A stretch of 64,000 nt of DNA from Leyella lascolaii. Its GTDB lineage: Bacteria > Bacteroidota > Bacteroidia > Bacteroidales > Bacteroidaceae. The stretch lies in contig NZ_LT556049.1 of NCBI RefSeq assembly GCF_900079775.1, positions 460,810 through 524,809 on the forward strand, given 5' to 3'. Under the pieces are notes generated by a model, which was given only the letters and a program-made list of their open reading frames with translations, had not been told where the DNA came from and searched no databases. Both the position numbers and the translations under genes were made by a program. Shown in pieces: positions 34,031-41,653 of this stretch. Positions within the stretch are counted from its first letter, which is position 1. Each line of letters opens with the position of its first letter.

Positions 34031-36175
34031 TCACCATTCTATATCGACCTTCACGCCGTCGGGATTGTTCTCGAACTTCAGCAGCAGAGTGTTGTGGTCT
34101 GCGCGGTTCCACTTCCACGAGTCTGTCTTCGTGCCGTCGAGCCTCACGCTCTTCGGCTTTGAGGGCAGGAGGATGCGCATGACGTTGGATGTCTGAGCCG
34201 GACTCTTTGCCGTGAACGAGTAGCTCTTAGCCGTCCGCTGTTCGTCATACTGCCTTGACGCTGCGGCGAGCACCTGTGGCTGTTTCTTGTCTTTCACCCT
34301 TGCGATGCTGAAGAGGAACGCCTGTTCGCCGGGCTTTACGGTTTTCTGCTCTACTACGGGCAGCTCGGGGTCGAACAGGTCGATGAAAGAGCCTTTCAGA
34401 GTGAGCGGACAGTCGCCCGCCTCACTCTCATCCACGACAGCCGCCAGAGTGTAGCATCCGCGCTCAAGATAGAACGAATTCTTTATGTCGAGCTTGCCGT
34501 AGGCTTTCCTCACGGTCTCCATGAGCTTGGCGTCGCCGCCTTTCTCCAGCACATACTCCTTGGGGTCGTGCCGCAGGACGTACACCTTGCCCTTGCCATA
34601 CGTGTAGGTTCCCTCCGCGGCATTGCGCGGCATGCCCATCATCTCGAAGAGATGCTCCGACGGAGCCTTGTATGCGTTGCCGTCCTTGTTCCACCATTCC
34701 AGCACGCTCTGGTAAGGGTCGTCGTCGCGTCCGCTGTATATGAGCTGTCCGCCATTGCCCACCCATTCCGCTATGTTCTTGTGGTAGGCAGCGTCGAGCG
34801 GCTTCATGTTTGAGTAGGACATGAGCAGCACCTTGGTGTTCTTCCACGTGTCGGCATATCCTGTGTTCTCTATGTGCACCACGGAGACGGGTATTCCCCT
34901 TTTGAGAAGGGGCAGAGCCTCTCCGTAGAAGTTGCTGAGCTGCGGGTCGTCGTAGCCCTCCACCGGTCTGGGAGAGCGTTGGAACATGAGCGAGTTTGCC
35001 ATGAGCACGCTCACGCCCTGCGATCCGCTCACACGGTTGTCGGACAGCGGCATGCTGTTGAGCGTGTTTATCATCACCTGCATCTGTGTGGAGTAGAAGC
35101 GGGGGATGCGTGCCTTCTTGTCGCTTGACGCGCTCACGCGGTAGAGACCCTCGTATATGCGGTCGGGCCACGGCATCACCTCGTAGTCGGCTATCTGCGG
35201 ATAGAGCAGCTGCGCGGTGAACGTCGCCTGATAGTTGCGCTTGTAGTCCTGCCAGTCTTTGGCGCGGTCCTCTATCGGGTCGGTGAGGAAGAACATCTTC
35301 CTACCCGTCGGGCGTGTCATCGACTCCATGCAGCCGTACTCCAGGAAAGCCGTCTCGAACACCCTTTCGCGCGCCTTGCCGTTGAAGTAGTTGGGCTCGC
35401 GCGACGTGCCTGTCCACACCTGCGCTATGTAGCCGTCGCAGCTTTCCATCGACGCGAGCGACGCTTCCGGCGACACTATCTGCCACTGCGAGTAGTTGAG
35501 CAGCGAGTGTGTGGGCACGTAGCAGCGCACGTCCATGCCCTTCTCCCGTCCGTACTGCTTGGCGTAGGTGAACGCCTCGTCGAGCGCGCGGTAGTAAAGA
35601 TGATACTTGAGCTTGTTCGACAGATAGGTGTTCTCAGCCGACTCGTGCTGCGGACGCCAGTCGAATCCGTAGTATTCCTTCCATTCGCGCTTGAACGACT
35701 CGCTGTATCCGCTGCGCGCCCAGAACTCCGGCTCCTCGAGGAATATGGCGTCTATTCCCGCGTCGATGACGGGTCTGATCTGCCGTTCCTTGAAATACTT
35801 GAGGTAGTTCTTTGTCGGCACGATGTAGGGAATGAGGTGTCCGTGCCATATGGTGTCGCCCTTCATGGTCTTCTGTCCCTCGTCCAGATGCCACTTGCCG
35901 TCCCATTTGCCGGTGAAGTAGTCCTGATATCCGCCCCAGGCGATGCCGGTCATGAAGTGCGTGGTGTAGCCCCTGTCGCGCCACGACTGCACCCTCTGCC
36001 TGAAGGTGAGTCCCGGACGGTCGTCCGTTCCGTACACCATCACCACGTCAGCCCTTATGTCGGTGACGGGTTTCCACTTACCTGACGTCTGGAACGTCGT
36101 TTTCTCTCGCTTCTGCTGTGCCGGAGCGGCTACGGCGATGGCTGCGAGTGCCAGCGGTATGAGCAGTCTTTTCAT
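34031..36175 (-). CDS. Secreted putative glycoside hydrolase, family not assigned
   Basis: A 714-residue protein starting at 36175 (MKRLLIPLALAAIAVAAPAQ, a signal peptide). The first half looks like a (beta/alpha)8 barrel with acidic residues in DAIFLEEPEFWARSGYSESF and DVRCYVPTHSLL; the middle (about 390-560) resembles the class-I amidotransferase-like domain seen in GH42-type enzymes (KVLLMSYSNMKPL, GGQLIYSGRDDDPYQ); the end is beta-rich. I take it as a glycoside hydrolase of clan A type without naming a family. It is 67 nt downstream of sufE. Substrate unknown. Confidence 0.6.
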   Translation of the reverse strand: MKRLLIPLALAAIAVAAPAQQKREKTTFQTSGKWKPVTDIRADVVMVYGTDDRPGLTFRQRVQSWRDRGYTTHFMTGIAWGGYQDYFTGKWDGKWHLDEGQKTMKGDTIWHGHLIPYIVPTKNYLKYFKERQIRPVIDAGIDAIFLEEPEFWARSGYSESFKREWKEYYGFDWRPQHESAENTYLSNKLKYHLYYRALDEAFTYAKQYGREKGMDVRCYVPTHSLLNYSQWQIVSPEASLASMESCDGYIAQVWTGTSREPNYFNGKARERVFETAFLEYGCMESMTRPTGRKMFFLTDPIEDRAKDWQDYKRNYQATFTAQLLYPQIADYEVMPWPDRIYEGLYRVSASSDKKARIPRFYSTQMQVMINTLNSMPLSDNRVSGSQGVSVLMANSLMFQRSPRPVEGYDDPQLSNFYGEALPLLKRGIPVSVVHIENTGYADTWKNTKVLLMSYSNMKPLDAAYHKNIAEWVGNGGQLIYSGRDDDPYQSVLEWWNKDGNAYKAPSEHLFEMMGMPRNAAEGTYTYGKGKVYVLRHDPKEYVLEKGGDAKLMETVRKAYGKLDIKNSFYLERGCYTLAAVVDESEAGDCPLTLKGSFIDLFDPELPVVEQKTVKPGEQAFLFSIARVKDKKQPQVLAAASRQYDEQRTAKSYSFTAKSPAQTSNVMRILLPSKPKSVRLDGTKTDSWKWNRADHNTLLLKFENNPDGVKVDIEW

Positions 36176-36242
36176 TGCTGTAGTATGTTCAGGTTTGTTT
36201 TGTCTTGATTGCAGTGAGTATGTCTTGTGCCTGTGCAGGGAG

Positions 36243-36674
36243 TCACTGCGCGCCTTTTCCATTGCTGCTGAAAGCCAGCGCGTACATGCGTATCTGCTTC
36301 ACCATAGCGAGCAGACCGTTTGAGCGGGTGGGCGAGAGATGGTCTTTCAGTCCGATGCGCTCTATGAAATAGAGGTCGGCGGAGAGTATCTCTTCCGGTG
36401 TGTGTCCGCTTATCACCTGTATGAGCAGTGCTATTATGCCCTTGACGATGAGCGCGTCGCTGTCTGCCGTGAACGTTATCACGCTGCCGTCGTAGTCAGC
36501 CTGGAGCCACACGCGGCTCTGGCAGCCGTCTATGAGGTTCTGTTCGGTCTTGTAGCGGCTGTCGAGCGGCTCGAGCTCCGAGCCGAGGTCTATGAGCATC
36601 TGATACTTGTCCATCCAGTCGGTGAATCCTGCGAACTCCTCTATCACTTCGTCTTGTGCTTCGTTTATTGTCAT
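36243..36674 (-). CDS. sufE: SufE-family cysteine desulfuration protein
   Basis: A 143-residue sulfur-transfer partner that accepts persulfide from SufS. The active Cys lies in NLIDGCQSRVWL (about residue 50). The helical pattern and HTPEEIL ... LSPTRSNGL tail match the family. No sufS or sufBCD is adjacent. A minus-strand TAAGTTTG at 36712-36719 is a likely -7 box. Confidence 0.93.
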   Translation of the reverse strand: MTINEAQDEVIEEFAGFTDWMDKYQMLIDLGSELEPLDSRYKTEQNLIDGCQSRVWLQADYDGSVITFTADSDALIVKGIIALLIQVISGHTPEEILSADLYFIERIGLKDHLSPTRSNGLLAMVKQIRMYALAFSSNGKGAQ

Positions 36675-36839
36675 TGTCTTATGTGCGTTTATGTTTGTAA
36701 GATATATAATGCAAACTTAGTCATTTTTTTTCAATATACGTCCTGTTGCGGCGAATAATTGCGGTGTGGGAGCGTCAGCCGGGCGTCTGTAGGTCGTGCG
36801 GGGCTTCCGCGTGGGGCGCAGGCATGTGAGGAGCGGGGT

Positions 36840-37275
36840 GGAGGAGAGGTGCGGAAGTGCATAAATATGCGTTCTTATGGTAAAATGTTTTGACAACGGA
36901 AAATCGTGAAAGAGAAATCCGGACCGCTCCTCCGGCATGGCTGACCGATGCGGAACGGGCTCTTCCGCATCCGGACGCATGGAGCTGTGGAGCGTGAAAG
37001 AGGCGTCTGCGGGACGGAACGGGCTCTTCCGCGCCTCAGAAAGGGCTTTTCCGGTGTGCGGTATGGTGTGTCTTGTGGTGCGGAACGGGCTTTCCGGTGA
37101 TATGAAAAAGCCTCTTCCGCAGGGCACGGAAGGCTTTGCCGACAGGTGCGAAAGCATAAACGGCTGACTGCCAGACCGATATCCTAAACGCTCAAAACCC
37201 GCGTATTCGCGTCAGGATGTGCTCCGTCCGGCAAATACGCGGGTTTTGGCGCGTTGTGATGAATATTTATTCGTT
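36840..37275. repeat. Intergenic repeat element, copy D (best preserved)
   Basis: Left motif ATAAATATGC ... GTAAAATGTTTTGACAA ... GGAAAATCG (about 36861-36908). Units GCGGAACGGGCTCTTCCG, CGGAACGGGCTCTTCCG, AAAGGGCTTTTCCGG, GCGGAACGGGCTTTCCGG and AAAAAGCCTCTTCCGC (36949-37121). Right hairpin CAAAACCCGCGTATT (37193-37207) with AATACGCGGGTTTTG (37234-37248), then GATGAATATTTATTCG (37258-37273). No gene in 36675-37348. Confidence 0.7.
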
Positions 37276-37348
37276 GTGCGGAGACACTTTCCGTATAATT
37301 ATGCAAGTGCGTCCGCGCGCCTCTGGTCCGGCTTAGGGTGGGGGCGGG

Positions 37349-38605
37349 TCAGTCCTTTCTTTCCACCTTCACCAGCTTGAAGAGCTTGTCGCTCGGCCTT
37401 ATCTTGTCAGGCACTCGGAACGAGACGCGCGTCCCCTTGCGCGCCGTCTCCACCGCACTGTTGTCGTCGTGTATCTCCTCCACGGTGACATACATCACTC
37501 CGGTGGTAGGTCCGGTGATGAGCATGCGGTCGCCCACGGAGAACTCGGAGGCTTCGCAGGAGAACTCCGCCACTCCAAGCCGGGAGAAATATTTCACTCC
37601 CCGTCCCACGTAAACCTTGCGCTCGGTGGCGTTGGAGCCGTAGTTCCTGTTCCATTCGCCCAGACGCTGTCCCTGATAGTAGCCGTCCCAGAAGCCACGG
37701 TTGAAGACGGTGGCGAGCCGTTCGTCCCATGCGTCCTTCCTCTCTTCGGTGAACGTGCCGTCGAGCACGGCTGCTATGGCTTCCCTGTAGCACGTCACGA
37801 CGTTGTAGACATACTCAGGTCCGCGCGCGCGTCCCTCAATCTTGAACACCCTTACGCCCGCCTTCATCATGCGGTCGATGAAGCGTATGGTCTTCAGGTC
37901 CTTGGGGCTCATGATGTATTTGTTGTCTATCTCGAGCTGTGTGCCCGTCTCGTTGTCGGTCACGGTGTAGGAGCGGCGGCACAGCTGCATGCATTCGCCT
38001 CGGTTGGCGGAGCGTCCGGTGTTGTCGAGACTCATGTAGCACTTGCCGCTCACAGCCATGCACAGCGCGCCGTGGCAGAACATCTCTATGCGCACCCGCT
38101 GTCCTTTGGGTCCGCGTATGTCCTGCTCCTCTATCTGCCTGTGAATCTCCGCCACCTGGTCAAGGTTGAGCTCGCGCGCGAGCACTACCACGTCGGCAAA
38201 GCGTGCGTAGAACTTCAGTGCCTCTATGTTGCTTATGTTGAGCTGCGTGGAGAGGTGCACCTCCACCCCAAGGCTGTTGCAATAGGTCATCACCGCCACG
38301 TCGCTGGCTATCACGGCTGTTATGCCTGCCTCGCGCGCGGCGTCGATTATTGTGTGCATTGTGGCGATGTCCTCACCGTAGATTATTGTGTTCACCGTGA
38401 GATAGCTCTTTATGCCGTGTGCGGCACATATGGAGGCGATGTCGCGCAGGTCGGCTATGGTGAAGTGGTTTGCCGAGTGCGACCTCATGTTGAGCTGTTC
38501 CACACCGAAGTAAACCGACCCCGCGCCTGCCTGTATGGCAGCCGCCAGACTCTCCCGCGAGCCCACGGGAGCCATTATCTCGAATTCGCTGACTGTATGT
38601 TCCAT
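37349..38605 (-). CDS. U32 family protein (peptidase U32 / tRNA hydroxylation type)
   Basis: A 418-residue U32 protein. The family signature EMFCHGALCMAVSGKCYMS with its Cys cluster is intact, followed by GECMQLCRRSY, giving the four Cys that hold an iron-sulfur cluster in related enzymes. Close relatives (YegQ/TrhP) act in prephenate-dependent tRNA uridine hydroxylation; others were classed as collagenases. The ATG at 38605 (MEHTVSEFEIMAPVG) is the standard start. Downstream lies repeat element D. Confidence 0.88.
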   Translation of the reverse strand: MEHTVSEFEIMAPVGSRESLAAAIQAGAGSVYFGVEQLNMRSHSANHFTIADLRDIASICAAHGIKSYLTVNTIIYGEDIATMHTIIDAAREAGITAVIASDVAVMTYCNSLGVEVHLSTQLNISNIEALKFYARFADVVVLARELNLDQVAEIHRQIEEQDIRGPKGQRVRIEMFCHGALCMAVSGKCYMSLDNTGRSANRGECMQLCRRSYTVTDNETGTQLEIDNKYIMSPKDLKTIRFIDRMMKAGVRVFKIEGRARGPEYVYNVVTCYREAIAAVLDGTFTEERKDAWDERLATVFNRGFWDGYYQGQRLGEWNRNYGSNATERKVYVGRGVKYFSRLGVAEFSCEASEFSVGDRMLITGPTTGVMYVTVEEIHDDNSAVETARKGTRVSFRVPDKIRPSDKLFKLVKVERKD

Positions 38606-38680
38606 ATAGTTTGAAAGAGAATTTATTTGTGTTTGTCTGAAATGCATATGCCTCGGGACACTGCCTCCGGCATTTCATAA

Positions 38681-38708
38681 AAAGTGCCCACCGTCAATGC
38701 CGGTGGGC
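38681..38708 (-). terminator. Terminator-like hairpin in the leader of the U32 gene
   Basis: GCCCACCG (38686-38693) pairs with CGGTGGGC (38701-38708), followed on the minus strand by ACTTTTT. It lies between a -7 box TATATTTG (38767-38774) and the U32 start, so it may end the GH35 transcript or act as an attenuator. Confidence 0.6.
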
Positions 38709-38766
38709 TAAATAATTACTATTAACAATTTTTAAACCTTTAATTTATGAAAAAAAAGTTGATTTG

Positions 38767-38774
38767 CAAATATA
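38767..38774 (-). promoter_or_regulatory. -7 box upstream of the U32 gene
   Basis: TATATTTG on the minus strand, full consensus match, about 160 nt before the U32 start and 80 nt after the GH35 stop; a TTG lies about 18 nt further upstream. Confidence 0.45.
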
Positions 38775-38854
38775 CAAAAAATAAAATAACAGCAAGCGGT
38801 TTGGCATGTTTTTTTTGCACAGGTTATGCACAATGGGGCTGTTTTGTGCATCTG

Positions 38855-41206
38855 TCAGTACACGAAGATGCGGTAGTCCTCTATCTGTCCTCCGGCATCC
38901 TGTGATGTGGCAGGAAGACATTCCACCGCGCTTACGGTCTGTTCGGCACCCATGTCTATGACGAGCAGGTGCGGAAGAGGGGCTCCCGGGGCTGTTTTCC
39001 ACCACGTGGACTCCTGAAGGTCGAACGCCTTGTCGCCCGTGTGGTTGCCGTTGTCGGCATCCTCGCTGTCGGCATATCTGGTGCTCCACGAGCTTCTGTC
39101 AGCCTGTTGTCCGTCAGCGTCGATGACACGTATCTCGGCTATCGCCGCCGTCCCGTCAGCATCCCTGACAGACGGGCACTCTATTGCCAGATAGCGTCCG
39201 CGTGCCGGTGAGGCGAGCCTTACGGTCTGCCAAGCCCGTCCCGGTGCGAAACTGCCTGCCGCCGCGGGCGTCGCCGAATTGAGGTCGGGGCGGTCGCCGG
39301 GGTTGTTGTGGCGGTTGCTTTTCTCCAGCTTCAGACGGTCGAGCACCGGACTGTCCTGTCCCCATGTCTCGTTCTTTGCCGGTCCTGCCACGTCGAGCAC
39401 CACTATCTCGTTTTCTCCTTCCCTCAGCCAGCATCCCGGCACGTAGAGCGTCTGCTGCGGACCGATGCTCCAGAACCTGCCTATGGCATGTCCGTTGACA
39501 TAGACAAGTCCCTTGCCCCATGTCTCCATGTTGACGAACGTGTCGCCGGTCTTGTCCAGACGGAAGAAGCCCCGGTAGTATCCTGCGCGCGAGTGGAGCA
39601 GGGGAGCGGTGTGTGAGCCGTCCTTGCTGCGGGTGAAGGCGCGCAGGGCGTTGCCGTAGGAGTCGGGCAGTGTGCGCATGGTCCAGCTGTCCGGTCTCCA
39701 CGTCATGCCTTCGCTGCCTTTGCCGGCAGTAATGGTGACGTCGCCGGTGAGTCCCTTGAAGTCTTTTATAGCCCGTCCGAAGTTGATGCGTCCCATGCCT
39801 TCTACGACGATGTCGAGCCTGTCTCCGCTGCCGACGGGCGGCAGGGCTACGGTCGTCTCGTTGCGCGTGCGGTCGGTGCGTCCGGTGTATCTGCCGTTCA
39901 GATACACCATGGCGTAGTCGTGCGCGCCTTTGAGGACGAGCGTCGACGGAGTTTTTATTTCCGGCAGAGATGCGGAGTAGATTGCTGTTCCCCATCCCAT
40001 GTCGAGCTCCTCGAACGTGAGCGGACGCTGCGCGGTGAGCATGGTGTCGGCTCCGGCAGCCAGCGGAGCGTATTCGTCAAGGCTGAAGCGTGGTATGCTT
40101 ATAAGCGGGGCAGCCTGAGAGGGGATGTCGGGCAGGGGAGTGTCGGAATGTTTCTGCATGACGCGGCGCAGCTCGTGATATTTCGGTGTGGGCTGTCCGT
40201 ACTCGTTTATGGGCGCGTCGTAGTCGTAGGAAGTCACGTCGGGGGCGAATCCCGGAGAGTTAGCCCCTGCCCAGTGACCGAATGACGTGCCTCCGTGGGT
40301 CATGTAGAGCGAGAACGATATGCCCTTCGACAGCATCTCGTCTATGCCTTGCGTCATTGCCGCAGCAGGACGTGTCTCGTGGCGCGCTCCCCATTTGTCG
40401 AACCATCCGCTCCAGAACTCCGAGCACATGAGCGGCGACCCGGGGCGCAGCTCCTGCAGGCGTCGGAACTGGCTACCGATGTCGGAGCCCGTGCCGAAGT
40501 TCATTGTCCACACAAGGTCGTCCAGAGCGTTGAGGGTGAAGTTGCTCGCCCAGTCGCACTGGAAGAGAGTTACCTTGCCGAATCCCGACCGTCTCACTAT
40601 GTCGCGTATTGCGCTCACGTATGCCTTATCCTCTCCGTAAGAGCCGTATTCGTTCTCCACCTGCACCATGATTATGGGTCCTCCGTTCTGTATGGTGAGC
40701 GGAGCGAGCTGTTCGCCCACCTTTGCCATGAAGCGCGAGACACGCTCCATGAAGTAAGGGTCCTTACTGCGCAGGCTTATGTCCTTCTTCTTCAGCAGCC
40801 ACCACGGCAGTCCGCCCATCTCCCACTCGGCGCACACGTAAGGTCCGGGACGCACTATGACGTACATGCCGTTGCGCTGTGCCAGGCGGCAGAAGGCAGC
40901 GATGTCGTTCTGTCCGGTGAAGTCGAACTCGCCCTCGCGCTGTTCGTGTATGTTCCAGAACACGTAGAGGCATATGGTGTTCATGCCAAGCGCGCGGCAC
41001 ATCCGTATGCGGTGCTCCCAGTAAGGGCGCGGAATGCGCGGATAGTGCAGTTCGGCGGCTTTCACGGTGAAGGGCTTTCCGTTGAGCAGAAACGTCTTGT
41101 CGCCTGCGGTGAACGAGCCTCCGTCGTTGCCTGCGGAGCATGCCGTGTGCCCTGCCATAGCCATTACGGCTGCGAGCAGCAGTGAGAGTAAGATGGAGTG
41201 TCTCAT
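38855..41206 (-). CDS. GH35 beta-galactosidase with C-terminal discoidin-like domain
   Basis: A 783-residue exported beta-galactosidase. A hydrophobic leader ends GHTAC, with a possible lipobox Cys at 23. The GH35 barrel carries the signature GGPIIMVQVENEYGSYG with acid/base Glu186 and nucleophile Glu263 in MCSEFWSGWF. Jelly-roll domains follow (about 430-620) and the last 150 residues resemble an F5/8 type C carbohydrate-binding domain (RYLAIECPSV ... LLVIDMGAEQ ... YRIFVY). It removes terminal beta-galactose from glycans at the surface or in the periplasm. Expressed from its own promoter at 41353. Confidence 0.93.
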   Translation of the reverse strand: MRHSILLSLLLAAVMAMAGHTACSAGNDGGSFTAGDKTFLLNGKPFTVKAAELHYPRIPRPYWEHRIRMCRALGMNTICLYVFWNIHEQREGEFDFTGQNDIAAFCRLAQRNGMYVIVRPGPYVCAEWEMGGLPWWLLKKKDISLRSKDPYFMERVSRFMAKVGEQLAPLTIQNGGPIIMVQVENEYGSYGEDKAYVSAIRDIVRRSGFGKVTLFQCDWASNFTLNALDDLVWTMNFGTGSDIGSQFRRLQELRPGSPLMCSEFWSGWFDKWGARHETRPAAAMTQGIDEMLSKGISFSLYMTHGGTSFGHWAGANSPGFAPDVTSYDYDAPINEYGQPTPKYHELRRVMQKHSDTPLPDIPSQAAPLISIPRFSLDEYAPLAAGADTMLTAQRPLTFEELDMGWGTAIYSASLPEIKTPSTLVLKGAHDYAMVYLNGRYTGRTDRTRNETTVALPPVGSGDRLDIVVEGMGRINFGRAIKDFKGLTGDVTITAGKGSEGMTWRPDSWTMRTLPDSYGNALRAFTRSKDGSHTAPLLHSRAGYYRGFFRLDKTGDTFVNMETWGKGLVYVNGHAIGRFWSIGPQQTLYVPGCWLREGENEIVVLDVAGPAKNETWGQDSPVLDRLKLEKSNRHNNPGDRPDLNSATPAAAGSFAPGRAWQTVRLASPARGRYLAIECPSVRDADGTAAIAEIRVIDADGQQADRSSWSTRYADSEDADNGNHTGDKAFDLQESTWWKTAPGAPLPHLLVIDMGAEQTVSAVECLPATSQDAGGQIEDYRIFVY

Positions 41207-41352
41207 AATCTTTGTTTTCAGGTTTTTATTTATTACGATGCTGTTGTGCGTGGACGTGCCGTCCGGAGCGTTTCCGGAGGTGTGGGGAAGAAGCCTGCCG
41301 GCAAGCCGCGCAAGAGTCTGCCCCGACGTGTGCCTGCATAGGTCTGCTTGTG

Positions 41353-41383
41353 CAAAAATAGTGTTTTATCCGCAAATATCAAA
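41353..41383 (-). promoter_or_regulatory. Promoter of the GH35 gene
   Basis: Minus strand TTTG near 41380-41383, 19-nt spacer, TATTTTTG at 41353-41360, a full consensus match. The leader is about 140 nt. Confidence 0.65.
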
Positions 41384-41544
41384 AACATGCGGATATTATA
41401 TGCCCCGTCCGAAATGCATTGTCGCCTCATCGGCTTTGGCTCTCCCGCCTTGCCAAATGGTGTGATGGCGTGCATTTATATTTCATACATATTGTTCAGA
41501 TGTGGAACGGGGCAGAGGCATGAATCCTTTATTTGTCAAAACGA

Positions 41545-41579
41545 AAACGGAGAATCTGCATCCCGCAGACTCTCCGTTT
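41545..41579 (-). terminator. Terminator of the sorting-type secreted protein
   Basis: AAACGGAGA (41545-41553) with TCTCCGTTT (41571-41579), extended by TCTGC/GCAGA, and a T-rich minus-strand tail. Confidence 0.85.
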
Positions 41580-41653
41580 GTGAGCAGTATTCATTAAGTG
41601 TGTCCGTGCGGTGCAGATCTTGCGGTCTGTCGCACGTAGCACGGTTCAGTTTG

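Noticed and set aside
36861..36908. Promoter in the shared left motif of the intergenic elements
   Set aside because: TTTTGACA is conserved but the TAnnTTTG spacing is not met in the copies, and no consistent gene follows.
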